Positions 44,502 through 52,379 of a DNA stretch of 64,000 nt are shown in pieces. A program made the translations under genes and the position numbers. Under the pieces are notes generated by a model. It ran no database searches and was not told the DNA's origin. It saw only the letters and a list, made by a program, of their open reading frames with translations. Positions within the stretch are counted from its first letter, which is position 1. The number at the start of each line of letters is the position of its first letter. Source of the DNA: Altericroceibacterium endophyticum (GTDB lineage Bacteria > Pseudomonadota > Alphaproteobacteria > Sphingomonadales > Sphingomonadaceae); assembly GCF_009827595.1 (NCBI RefSeq), contig NZ_WTYT01000006.1, positions 186,001-250,000 of the forward strand, read 5' to 3'.

Positions 44502-44993
44502 TTAGCGGCAGGCAGCATCCGAACGGTCGATTTCCCGGCCGGCCAGAGCACCAACCACACCGCCCAGCAACGTGCCCAGCGTCTTGTCACCGCGGCCTGC
44601 AATCTGATTGCCGGCCAAGCCGCCAACTGCGCCGCCGATCAGAAGACCAGTGGTCCCATTTTCCTTCTCACACCGGTAACGGCCGTCGCGCCCGCGCCAC
44701 ACACGGGTGTCACGCCGCACCCGTTCACCGCGATAGGATACGCGGCGGTCATCACGGCGATCGTAACGGTCCCGATGCCCGCGACCGCGATGCCACCCTT
44801 CATGACGGCCACGATCTCGGCCATATTCGAGCACCTGATCCGCCGGGGACATCACCGGTATCGCATTCGCAAAATTACCCGCAGCAACCGGCGCTGCACC
44901 TGAAAAATCAGCCGCCGCCGCAGGGGCCAGCCCCGTGATGGCCATACCGCCTGCCGCTACTGCCAACATCGCGCTTCTGATCATCTTACCCAT
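44502..44993 (-). CDS. Exported glycine-zipper 2TM-domain protein
   Basis: 163 residues. A signal peptide (about 1-28, ending PAAAA) is followed by a region very rich in Arg, Asp and Gly (RDRGRHEGWHRGRGHRDRYD), one Cys pair (CEKE and the final AACR), and a glycine-zipper segment LLIGGAVGGLAGNQIAGRGD ... LLGGVVGALAGREID at about 115-157. Such proteins are usually outer-membrane or periplasmic. ATG at 44993 has GGAG eight bases upstream. It resembles the RcnB/YgdR-like group only loosely. Confidence 0.82.
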   Translation of the reverse strand: MGKMIRSAMLAVAAGGMAITGLAPAAAADFSGAAPVAAGNFANAIPVMSPADQVLEYGRDRGRHEGWHRGRGHRDRYDRRDDRRVSYRGERVRRDTRVWRGRDGRYRCEKENGTTGLLIGGAVGGLAGNQIAGRGDKTLGTLLGGVVGALAGREIDRSDAACR

Positions 44994-45024
44994 CTCTTTA
45001 TCTCCTTCTTACCCTGCCAATACG

Positions 45025-45052
45025 GTTCAGGAATAGATTAGGTTTCCTGAAC
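45025..45052. promoter_or_regulatory. Inverted repeat upstream of the glycine-zipper gene
   Basis: GTTCAGGAA (45025-45033) and TTCCTGAAC (45044-45052) are perfect inverted repeats with a 10-base spacer, 32-60 bases upstream of the start at 44993. The position suits an operator for that gene or, less likely, for rarD. The binding protein is unknown. Confidence 0.45.
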
Positions 45053-45159
45053 ACACCGCAACAAATCCGCATTTTGAGAAATTTGCGACCAGCCGTTTGA
45101 CGTGGTGCGACGAGATGCAGCTTGTTAGGCTGTTGGTGCAGTTCTAGGCCGACCTCATC

Positions 45160-46080
45160 ATGGCCGGCGAATCACATTCTATCGACCGTCAGGGGTTGTT
45201 CCTGGCACTGGGCGCACATGCCATCTGGGGATCGATGCCGGTCTATCTCCTGCTGGTTAAACAGGTGCCCGCGGTCGAATTCGTGGCCTGGCGGGTGATC
45301 ATCACACTGCCAATCTGCCTCGCCTTCATTTTTCAGCGCAAGCTGATCGGCGAAATGCGCGGCGTATTGCGGGACCGCAAGGCCATGCTGTCCTTACTCG
45401 GCAGCGCTCTTCTGGTCGGGGCAAACTGGCTGATTTATGTCTGGGCGATCCAGCATGACCATGTCTATGCCGCCAGCATCGGCTATTATATCCTTCCCCT
45501 GCTGATGATGCTGCTGGGCCTGATTGTCCTGCGTGAGAAGATGAGCGCGCCGCAATGGATAGCGGTGGGATTGGCTGCCATAGCGGTGACCGTACTGGCA
45601 CTAGAGGAACTGGCGACCTTGTGGGTCAGCCTTGGCCTTGCGAGCAGTTTCGCCCTCTATGGATTATTGCGCAAGACAGTGGCCGCACGCGCGCTGGTGG
45701 GACTGACACTGGAATCCATCATCCTGATGCCAATCGCGGCGGTGATTGCACTGATCTATGCTGCCGGGCCCGACGGCTCAAGCCTGACACATAGCTGGGG
45801 CCAAGGCCTTTCAATAGCATTGGGCGGACCGATGACCGCCATACCGCTGCTGTGTTTTGCCGCCGCAGCCCGGCGTTTGCCGATGGTCTTTATGGGCTTT
45901 TTACAATTCCTCAGCCCGACCATCGTTTTCGGGATGGGCCTGTTTGTGTTTCATGAGGAGCTGCACATTGCGCAGCTCCTCGCTTTCCTGCTGATCTGGT
46001 CGGGCGTCGGCCTGTTTATCTGGCATCAATGGAAATCGGCCAAATCCCGCTCTGCCTTACAGGCAACCCGCAAAACGTAG
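45160..46080 (+). CDS. rarD: RarD family EamA-type transporter
   Basis: 306 residues with ten predicted membrane helices in two EamA halves. The family openings GLFLALGAHAIWGSMPVYLLL, EFVAWRVIITLP, GANWLIYVWAIQHDHVYAASIGYYILPL and the late FLQFLSPTIVFGMGLFVFHE are RarD-specific. RarD was named for chloramphenicol sensitivity; the natural substrate is not established. Its end overlaps the end of the convergent dihydroorotase gene by 24 bases. Confidence 0.92.
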   Translation: MAGESHSIDRQGLFLALGAHAIWGSMPVYLLLVKQVPAVEFVAWRVIITLPICLAFIFQRKLIGEMRGVLRDRKAMLSLLGSALLVGANWLIYVWAIQHDHVYAASIGYYILPLLMMLLGLIVLREKMSAPQWIAVGLAAIAVTVLALEELATLWVSLGLASSFALYGLLRKTVAARALVGLTLESIILMPIAAVIALIYAAGPDGSSLTHSWGQGLSIALGGPMTAIPLLCFAAAARRLPMVFMGFLQFLSPTIVFGMGLFVFHEELHIAQLLAFLLIWSGVGLFIWHQWKSAKSRSALQATRKT

Positions 46081-47379
46081 GGGTTCGCCAAGAGCCTGCT
46101 CGGCAAGTTCGGCTTCCCACATCACCTGTTGCCCGCGAACGATCGTACCGACCACGCGGCCTTCCAGCTCCATGCCGGTAAAGGGGGACCAGCCCGCCCG
46201 GCTCGCCAGCCAATCCTCGGTAATCGTGAAATTGCCCTTGCGGTCAACCACGGTGAAATCGGCATCATAGCCAGCGGCGATCCGCCCTTTGCCAACCAGA
46301 CCAAAAATACGCTGAACACCCGCGCTGGTCATATCAATCAGCCGCTCGATCGACATATGCCCCTTGGCAACGTGATCCAGCATCAACGGCAGTAACGTCT
46401 GCACACCCGGCATGCCGCTGGGGCTTTGCGGATAGGGTTTGGCCTTTTCCTCCAGCGTGTGCGGCGCATGGTCGGACCCGATCACATCGGGCACACCGGC
46501 ACGCAGCCATTCCCACAGACCGTCAACATGCGCCCCTGAACGGATTGGCGGATTCATCTGCGCATGGCTGCCCAGACGCGGATAGGCATCCTCCGCGCGC
46601 AGGGTCAGATGCTGCGGCGTGACTTCACAGCTCGCCACATCCCGGTGACGCGAGATCACCTCCAATTCGGCCGGCGTTGTCACATGCAGGATATGGATCG
46701 GGCGGCGGGCCTCCCGCGCCAGCTTCAGAATACGCTGCGTGGCCAGCATAGCGCTCTCGTCATCGCGCCATACCGGATGGCTGGCAGGATCGCCTTCGAC
46801 GCGTTCCCCCTTGCGGGCATTCATCCGGTCCTCATCCTCCGCATGGATCGCCACGCGGCGGTGTCCATGGGCGAGCACGCGGGCCAGCTCCTTATCTTCG
46901 GCCACCAACAGGCTGCCGGTCGATGCGCCCATGAAGATCTTGACCCCGGCAGTGCCTGGAATCCGCTCCAGCTCGCCCAATTGCTCGGCATTATCCGCTG
47001 TCGCGCCGACATAGAAGGCATGGTCGCACCACATCCGGTGATGCGCGCGCTCCAGCTTGTCGTGAATCCGCATCACACTGTCGGTATTGGGGTTGGTATT
47101 CGGCATCTCGAAAACCGCCGTAATGCCGCCCAGTACCGCTGCCCGGCTGCCGCTTTCGAGGTCTTCCTTGTGTTCAAGGCCCGGCTCGCGGAAATGCACC
47201 TGACTGTCGATCACGCCGGGCAAAATATCCAGACCGGTGCAATCCACCCGCCGCGCTGCATCGGGATAGGTACCCACGCCGATAATCTTGCCATCTCGCA
47301 TAGCTACATCGGCGATAACCGGCCCGGATGGGGTGTGAACGGTTCCTCCGCTGAGGACGGTTTCGGGCGATTGGGTCAT
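46057..47379 (-). CDS. pyrC: Dihydroorotase-family amidohydrolase
   Basis: 440 residues, class I (AllB/PyrC-type) dihydroorotase. Metal-binding start GVIDSQVHFREPGLEHKED, later AIHAEDE, HILHVTTPAELEVI and DVIGSDHAPHTLEEK with the catalytic Asp. It catalyses ring closure of carbamoyl-aspartate in pyrimidine synthesis, or hydrolyses a similar cyclic amide. ATG at 47379 starts the conserved region; the frame upstream to 47475 is not needed. pyrE lies 15 kb away, not in an operon. Confidence 0.88.
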   Translation of the reverse strand: MTQSPETVLSGGTVHTPSGPVIADVAMRDGKIIGVGTYPDAARRVDCTGLDILPGVIDSQVHFREPGLEHKEDLESGSRAAVLGGITAVFEMPNTNPNTDSVMRIHDKLERAHHRMWCDHAFYVGATADNAEQLGELERIPGTAGVKIFMGASTGSLLVAEDKELARVLAHGHRRVAIHAEDEDRMNARKGERVEGDPASHPVWRDDESAMLATQRILKLAREARRPIHILHVTTPAELEVISRHRDVASCEVTPQHLTLRAEDAYPRLGSHAQMNPPIRSGAHVDGLWEWLRAGVPDVIGSDHAPHTLEEKAKPYPQSPSGMPGVQTLLPLMLDHVAKGHMSIERLIDMTSAGVQRIFGLVGKGRIAAGYDADFTVVDRKGNFTITEDWLASRAGWSPFTGMELEGRVVGTIVRGQQVMWEAELAEQALGEPLRFAGCL

Positions 47380-47534
47380 GGCAGGCCTTTCTATACGTGT
47401 GTGCGGCTCATCAACGTCTGAACGCCCTGCCCTATCCCGGCCCGCACTGGCAAGCTGCCTGTTATCTTGGCGCATACGCAGCCCCCGACCGGAAAGACTA
47501 TTGATTTGCGCTCATCAGGGACCACTTTCGGTGC

Positions 47535-48278
47535 ATGTCTCAGCAACGTCTTTTCAATCGCGCCGTGATTCGTCTTTCTGCCGATGCAGACGGCGAAGAT
47601 CTGACCGGCTTCCTGCAAGGTCTCGTCACCAACGATTTGCGCGGGCAACTGCCCGCCTATGCCGCATTGCTCACGCCTCAGGGCAAAACGATGTTCGATT
47701 TTCTGGTGTGGCCGTCGGGCGATGATCTGTTGATCGATTGTGAGGACGCGGCGGCTGATGACCTGATCAAGCGACTGTCGCTTTACCGCCTGCGCCGGAA
47801 GATCACGATTGCCCGCGACGACACGATCGGTGTGTTCTGGCAGGCCGAGCTGGGTGATGGCGGCGCGGCAGACCCAAGACTGGGCGATCTCGGCCAACGC
47901 TGGATCGCGCCCATTACGTCAGAGGACAGAGGCGCGGATGATGCCTATCTTCGCCACCGCCTGTCGCTGGGCGTGCCCGAAGGACGCGCAGAAATGGCGG
48001 ATATCTTGTGGCTGGAAACCAATGCGGTCGAGCTCAACGGGGTTAGTTTTGAAAAAGGCTGCTATATCGGGCAGGAAAACACCGCGCGCATGAACTGGCG
48101 GCAAAAGGTCAACCGGCGGCTGGTCGTGGTCCCATTTGATCGCTCGGAAGAAAAACGGCGCAAGGCCGCCTATCCTGAGCTCGGCTATGCGCTGGATCAT
48201 CTGCGTGTGGCGGATATTAACCCGGCGATCCTGCCGGCCTGGCTTTCACTCGATGCGGATAGCAGCCAGCCCGACTAG
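47535..48278 (+). CDS. ygfZ: YgfZ/GcvT-like folate-binding Fe-S assembly protein
   Basis: 247 residues. The YgfZ signature KGCYIGQENTARM (K-G-C-Y-x-G-Q-E) is present, with the conserved Cys. The N-terminal GcvT-like region (FLQGLVTNDLRGQLPAYAALLTPQGK) matches. It is a tetrahydrofolate-dependent factor for repair or assembly of certain Fe-S enzymes, MiaB among the reported clients. It is divergent from the dihydroorotase gene. Confidence 0.92.
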   Translation: MSQQRLFNRAVIRLSADADGEDLTGFLQGLVTNDLRGQLPAYAALLTPQGKTMFDFLVWPSGDDLLIDCEDAAADDLIKRLSLYRLRRKITIARDDTIGVFWQAELGDGGAADPRLGDLGQRWIAPITSEDRGADDAYLRHRLSLGVPEGRAEMADILWLETNAVELNGVSFEKGCYIGQENTARMNWRQKVNRRLVVVPFDRSEEKRRKAAYPELGYALDHLRVADINPAILPAWLSLDADSSQPD

Positions 48279-48284
48279 CGGATA

Positions 48285-48881
48285 TCACGCGCCGATTCGG
48301 AAGACATCCTCTTCAAACCACCTCTTCAAAGTGCTTTCAGCCACATCGCGCGCGGTCGAGCGCGGGAGGTCGAGCGCATTGCTGAGCTGTTCCCCCATCA
48401 ATGCATCACCTAGCGCCCAAAGCACCAGCAGATGCGAAATACGGGCCAGCTCGCGCGCATCACAGTCAGGAGAAAACTCCTCAACCACGCTGCGAATGGA
48501 TGCGAGAATAGGTTCAAGCGTGTCGGTATTGCGAGACAGGGCCGCCCATGACGACAAGGCCGCCGCTCCTCCCTGATCGAAGGCGTCAAACACCAGATCT
48601 CCGACATCGCGCGGTGTGGCTTCACCAACGCGGCGTGCATGGATGGCATCGGAAATGCTCTGGCACACATGGCTGGCCATATATTTGGCCAATTCGCGAT
48701 GCAGGTCTGCCGCCGTGCCGAAATGGTGGAGAACATTGGCATGCGTGCGGTCAATGCGCGCAGCCACCGCCTTTAGCGTGACGCCCTGAGGCCCATTTTC
48801 AACAAGCAATATACGCGCTGCCTCCAGAGCCATTTTCCGGCTTTCTTCAGGTGACAGACGTTTTCTGGGCGCACGCGACAC
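48285..48881 (-). CDS. TetR family transcriptional regulator
   Basis: 198 residues. The helix-turn-helix is MALEAARILLVENGPQGVTL followed by KAVAARIDRTHANVLHHFGT; a TetR-type ligand-binding helical domain follows. GTG at 48881 has AAGGAG six bases upstream. A near-perfect palindrome sits immediately before it (see operator), so it probably represses itself. Ligand unknown. Converges with ygfZ, six bases apart. Confidence 0.88.
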   Translation of the reverse strand: MSRAPRKRLSPEESRKMALEAARILLVENGPQGVTLKAVAARIDRTHANVLHHFGTAADLHRELAKYMASHVCQSISDAIHARRVGEATPRDVGDLVFDAFDQGGAAALSSWAALSRNTDTLEPILASIRSVVEEFSPDCDARELARISHLLVLWALGDALMGEQLSNALDLPRSTARDVAESTLKRWFEEDVFRIGA

Positions 48882-48897
48882 TTAGGACTCCTTAAAA

Positions 48898-48931
48898 CCC
48901 AAATCAGTCGACCACCGCCGACCGATTTGGG
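48898..48931. promoter_or_regulatory. Probable TetR operator
   Basis: CCCAAATCAGTCG (48898-48910) and CGACCGATTTGGG (48919-48931) are inverted repeats with one mismatch in 13 and an 8-base spacer, ending 16 bases upstream of the TetR start codon. TetR proteins bind such dyads next to their own genes. Confidence 0.6.
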
Positions 48932-49037
48932 CAATTACTCTCTGCAATGTTTTGCAACAAGGGCTGACGGGATAGCCAGCTAACTACTGAAAAATAAGCA
49001 GGATGTTCTTAATCGGGGCTTAACTATCATGCGCAGC

Positions 49038-49589
49038 CTAGGCTGCGTATCTCGCTCCATCGCCAGCTTCAGGATGCGGCGCATGGAGATCGATAAAATA
49101 ATTTTTCGTCGGCAGAATTTCCTGCCGCGCCTTGCAAAATGCCCGGCCAGACCGGCCTGTTGCATGAAAGCCGATCTTCTCCAGCACCCGGCCTGAAGCC
49201 GGATTGTCGGGATAATGCCGCGCGACAACACGCCGGTGACCCAGACTGGCTGCTATTTCCAACATCGCTGCGCCTGCCTCGCTGGCATATCCGCGGCCCC
49301 ACCAATTCGGATCAATCCAATAGCCCAGATTCGCTCCGTCAGTTTCATTGGATATGCCTGCACCGCCAATGATGGGCGCACCATCAACAGCGGGCAAAGT
49401 GACCAGCAAACTGGGATAGAGTGGCTCCGCCGGCTGTGCGATGAAAGCGCGCGCATGCTGCGCGTGATAGGGCCATGGCGCACGAGCCAGCATCCGCACG
49501 ACCTTTTCCTGAGCAATGCCAGCAAACAAGGCGGGCCAGTCTTCCGCGAAAGCGGGCCTCAAAAACAGGTTTTGGGTACGGATAAACAT
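49038..49589 (-). CDS. GNAT family N-acetyltransferase (RimJ/RimL-like)
   Basis: 183 residues. Typical opening LRPAFAEDWPALFAGIA and the acetyl-CoA region LGYWIDPNWWGRGYASEAGA with VVARHYPDNPASGRVLEKIGF, matching the RimJ/RimL-type Acetyltransf_3 group. The substrate is unknown; small molecules are as likely as a ribosomal protein. It follows the rpmA terminator and probably has its own promoter. Confidence 0.85.
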   Translation of the reverse strand: MFIRTQNLFLRPAFAEDWPALFAGIAQEKVVRMLARAPWPYHAQHARAFIAQPAEPLYPSLLVTLPAVDGAPIIGGAGISNETDGANLGYWIDPNWWGRGYASEAGAAMLEIAASLGHRRVVARHYPDNPASGRVLEKIGFHATGRSGRAFCKARQEILPTKNYFIDLHAPHPEAGDGARYAA

Positions 49590-49696
49590 CGTTTCGTCTC
49601 CATATTCCCCTTGCCCTCAATGCCACCTGAAAAGGCCGCACAAGACGAGGAGATGCTACGCCAGATCGCCCGACGGGCGACATGTGTGGGGAGACG

Positions 49697-49731
49697 AAAA
49701 AGGGGAGACGGGTAAGGCCCCGTCTCCCTCT
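49697..49731 (-). terminator. Intrinsic terminator of the rplU-rpmA operon
   Basis: GGGAGACGGG (49703-49712) pairs perfectly with CCCGTCTCCC (49719-49728) around a 6-base loop. On the minus strand the stem is followed by TTTTT (49701-49697). It lies about 70 bases after the rpmA stop. Confidence 0.88.
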
Positions 49732-49797
49732 TTCTGCCGGATTTTCAGCTCCGGCGGGGCCATCCCGAAGGACAGCCCGCAATAGGTAACTGTCCGC

Positions 49798-50067
49798 TTA
49801 TTCGGCCGCTTCGGCCATCGCGTCTACCGACACGTATTTGCGGCCGAGTTTGCCATCGTGGAAACGCACGTGACCTTCGGCGAGCGCAAACAGCGTGTGG
49901 TCCTTGCCCATCCCGACATTCACGCCAGGATAAACACGGGTGCCGCGCTGACGCACGATAATGTTGCCGCCGATCACTTCCTGACCGCCGAACTTCTTTA
50001 CGCCGAGACGACGGCCGGCAGAGTCACGACCGTTGCGGGACGAACCGCCTGCTTTTTTATGTGCCAT
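49798..50067 (-). CDS. rpmA: 50S ribosomal protein L27
   Basis: 89 residues; opens [20 protein letters not shown] and continues [20 protein letters not shown] as in all bacterial L27. The N-terminal tail reaches the peptidyl-transferase centre. It starts with the mature AHKK form, without the cleaved extension found in Firmicutes. It follows rplU by 26 bases and ends at a strong terminator. Confidence 0.98.
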   Translation of the reverse strand: MAHKKAGGSSRNGRDSAGRRLGVKKFGGQEVIGGNIIVRQRGTRVYPGVNVGMGKDHTLFALAEGHVRFHDGKLGRKYVSVDAMAEAAE

Positions 50068-50093
50068 CTAATCTTCCTCCGTACCCGGCTGAA

Positions 50094-50453
50094 TTATGCT
50101 TCCGCTGTTTCAGCGGTTTCTTTCTTGGCGGCGGCCTTCTTAGGCGCAGCCTTCGAATCACCAACAGCCATGATGCGCAGCAGCGTCAGCTGCTGACGGT
50201 GGCCGTTCTTGCGGCGGTAATTATGGCGACGGCGCTTCTTGAAGACCGTAACCTTTTCCGACTTCGCCTGAGCGATGATTTCAGCCGAAACCTTCACCTT
50301 GCCAGCGTCCTTCAGTTCGCCGCCTTCGCCGGCCAACAGAACATCGCCCAAAGTGATCGTCTCGCCGGCTTCGCCAGAAAGCTTCTCAACCGCAATCTTG
50401 TCTCCTGCGGCAACCCGGTATTGTTTGCCGCCCGTGCGCACTACTGCGAACAT
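50094..50453 (-). CDS. rplU: 50S ribosomal protein L21
   Basis: 119 residues; [40 protein letters not shown] and QQLTLLRI are the standard L21 sequence. A C-terminal extension of about 20 residues ([20 protein letters not shown]) goes beyond the usual end and is lysine/alanine rich, a feature seen in several alphaproteobacterial L21 proteins. ATG at 50453 chosen over the longer open frame. Confidence 0.97.
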   Translation of the reverse strand: MFAVVRTGGKQYRVAAGDKIAVEKLSGEAGETITLGDVLLAGEGGELKDAGKVKVSAEIIAQAKSEKVTVFKKRRRHNYRRKNGHRQQLTLLRIMAVGDSKAAPKKAAAKKETAETAEA

Positions 50454-50574
50454 GGTAATATCCATCCAATCATCTGCATATGTCGCCCCGCCTTGCAATC
50501 CTGCCCCAACAACATGTCAGGTCGGACAACGGGCGACGCGCCGCGCGCCCCAAAAGGCGCCGGAAAGATGGTTG

Positions 50575-50603
50575 CCGTTAAGGCAAGCCCTGCGATGTGT
50601 CAA
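50575..50603 (-). promoter_or_regulatory. Possible promoter for rplU-rpmA
   Basis: On the minus strand TTGACA (50603-50598) is followed after 17 bases by TAACGG (50580-50575), about 120 bases before the rplU start. The -35 is consensus, the -10 poor. Confidence 0.3.
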
Positions 50604-50666
50604 CGATGCTCTGCCAATATCCATATACTCTGGAAGAGTTTGCATGGGCGGGCTAGAGCGAGATTC

Positions 50667-51164
50667 ATGACGCTTCGCATTATTTCCGTAGGCTTGCTCT
50701 ACACCATGTTGGCCGCTTGCGCCAGTTCCGGCACTTATCCCGATCTGGCGATTCGCGATGCGGAACGCGTCAGCGGCACAATGCAGCCACCAGCAGCAGA
50801 ACCTTACATTCCGCCGCCCCCACCCGCCGAAATTGTCGACCGAATCGCGCAATTACGCGGCGAGGCTGCGGCTGCGCATGAGCGTTTTCTAAGCCTTGCC
50901 CCTCAGGTGCAGCGAATCGTGGCCGCAAATTCTTCCGCCAGGACAGGCAGTGATGGATGGACCGATGCACAAGTGGCGCTGGCAAATATGGCAAGCCATC
51001 GCAGCAGCACGATGGTCTTCCTGGCCGATCTCGACCGTATTTATGTCGATGCTGCAGTGAATGCAGAACAACTAAACCGAATCGATTCCGTTCGCGAAGA
51101 GGTTATCGCCATGGTCGCGGCAGAAGACAAAATTATCGATTCGCTTTTAGCTAGGCTGAATTGA
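50667..51164 (+). CDS. Hypothetical lipoprotein
   Basis: 165 residues, not recognised. Lipoprotein signal with lipobox MLAAC (lipidated Cys at 18). A Pro-rich stretch (EPYIPPPPPAEIVDR, about 46-60) is followed by a helical region that may form coiled coil (about 62-165, AQLRGEAAAAHERFLSLA). The frame is open far upstream, but ATG at 50667 gives the signal peptide. It is divergent from rplU. Confidence 0.75.
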   Translation: MTLRIISVGLLYTMLAACASSGTYPDLAIRDAERVSGTMQPPAAEPYIPPPPPAEIVDRIAQLRGEAAAAHERFLSLAPQVQRIVAANSSARTGSDGWTDAQVALANMASHRSSTMVFLADLDRIYVDAAVNAEQLNRIDSVREEVIAMVAAEDKIIDSLLARLN

Positions 51165-51212
51165 AGCCCGAGCTGAAGCCACACTGATTCTTCAGAGAAT
51201 TACGCCACTGCC

Positions 51213-51249
51213 AAAAAAATTGGCGAAACCGGTTGCCCGGTTCCGCCAA
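51213..51249 (-). terminator. Intrinsic terminator of the 96-residue protein gene
   Basis: TTGGCGAAACCGG (51220-51232) pairs with CCGGTTCCGCCAA (51237-51249) with one mismatch and a 4-base loop. On the minus strand it is followed by seven T (51219-51213). It lies about 28 bases after the stop at 51277. Confidence 0.88.
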
Positions 51250-51276
51250 GTTGTTGGGAGAATGCCATGAAGGCAG

Positions 51277-51567
51277 TCAAACTAGGGCAGCTATCAAGGC
51301 GACAGCAAATCCCCAGAACAGTGTCATGGCGGCCAGAATCTTGAGTTGAAGCTCGGCTTCGGCTGGATCGCTGGCGCCATGGAGAAGAGAACTGGCGTCG
51401 CTCAAACCGATTCCCAGCATCGCCGGAGAAGCTTGAGCGAGACCAATCGCAGAGGTGGAAAGGCCCAGTGGGAGATCTGCCGCTCGGACAGAAACCGCCG
51501 GACGGGGAAGATCAGCATGCACCAGAGCTTTGTGTGAAAGCTCCAACTGTGTGTGTTTCCGAACCAT
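51277..51567 (-). CDS. Small protein with a C-terminal membrane segment
   Basis: 96 residues, not recognised. A soluble, somewhat Leu/Ala-rich first part is followed by one predicted helix at about 75-95 (LQLKILAAMTLFWGFAVALI). GGAGGT lies five bases before ATG at 51567, and a strong intrinsic terminator follows the stop, so it is a complete single-gene unit. The frame extends to 51630, but that has no such ribosome site. Confidence 0.68.
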   Translation of the reverse strand: MVRKHTQLELSHKALVHADLPRPAVSVRAADLPLGLSTSAIGLAQASPAMLGIGLSDASSLLHGASDPAEAELQLKILAAMTLFWGFAVALIAALV

Positions 51568-51688
51568 TTTCACCTCCGTGATGACAAGGCTATTCTTCGG
51601 CCCAATCAGTGCGGAGGACTTTGACCACAATCAAAATAAGAAATTTCTGCGAAAATAAGCTGCACCTTTGTGCATGTCTGGCCTATTT

Positions 51689-52144
51689 TCAGCCCCAGCG
51701 GGCAAGATCATCATGATCTGCAGCGCGCGGGTCTATCCAGTGCCACCCGTCATCGCGGCGTTCGCGTTTCCAGAACCAGGCATCGCTTTTCAAATGATCC
51801 ATCACGAAGTCTGCCGCCTCGAAAGCGTCCCGGCGATGGCGCGCCGCAGCCGAAACCAGCACAATCGGCGCGTTGGGCCGCATAATGCCGACCCGGTGCC
51901 ACATTAACAGACCGTCCAGCTGCCAGCGCCCGATCGTCTGCTGCGCGAGCTGCTGCATGCCTGGCAGCGTCAGCGGTTCATAATGGGAAAGCTCCAGCGC
52001 TTTCACGCCATCATCCGCGCGCACCTTTCCCACGAAGCTGGCGATGCCGCCCGCCTCTGGCACTTGCTGCGCAAACTTGCCCAATCCGCGACCGGGTGAA
52101 AATCCCGTTTCGAGCAGCCGAATGTCCGTAACCGCTTCAACCAC
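51689..52144 (-). CDS. moaE: Molybdopterin synthase catalytic subunit MoaE
   Basis: 151 residues; large subunit that transfers sulfur from MoaD to precursor Z. GGIASFVGKVRADD, LELSHYEPLTLPGMQQLA, WHRVGIMRPNAPIVLVSAAA, HRRDAFEAADFVMDHLK and SDAWFWKRE (active-site Lys) are present. GTG at 52144 overlaps the end of moaD, giving coupled translation. Confidence 0.93.
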   Translation of the reverse strand: MVEAVTDIRLLETGFSPGRGLGKFAQQVPEAGGIASFVGKVRADDGVKALELSHYEPLTLPGMQQLAQQTIGRWQLDGLLMWHRVGIMRPNAPIVLVSAAARHRRDAFEAADFVMDHLKSDAWFWKRERRDDGWHWIDPRAADHDDLARWG

Positions 52145-52376
52145 CGCTGACTGGCGGAAGCAACGCCACCTCATCACCATTCTGGGCCTGCAAGGCTTCA
52201 CGGTCGCTCAGCAGATTGCCATTATGCGCCAGCTTCACCCGTGCATCACCAATCGCGACGCGCGCATCCTCCGGCAGTCCCGCCAAGAGGCCAGCCCAGT
52301 CGAGCGGTGCCTCCATCATCTGCTCAGCTCCTGCCAGATCGGCGAGGCGCCCCAGAAAAACCACGGTCACACTCAT
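52137..52376 (-). CDS. moaD: Molybdopterin synthase sulfur carrier subunit MoaD
   Basis: 79-residue ubiquitin-like carrier. It ends in the required Gly-Gly (PPVSGG), which is activated by MoeB and forms a thiocarboxylate. NGNLLSDREALQAQNGDEVALLP is the typical end of the family. It starts three bases after the moaA stop and overlaps moaE by eight bases. Confidence 0.93.
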   Translation of the reverse strand: MSVTVVFLGRLADLAGAEQMMEAPLDWAGLLAGLPEDARVAIGDARVKLAHNGNLLSDREALQAQNGDEVALLPPVSGG

Positions 52377-52379
52377 GGA

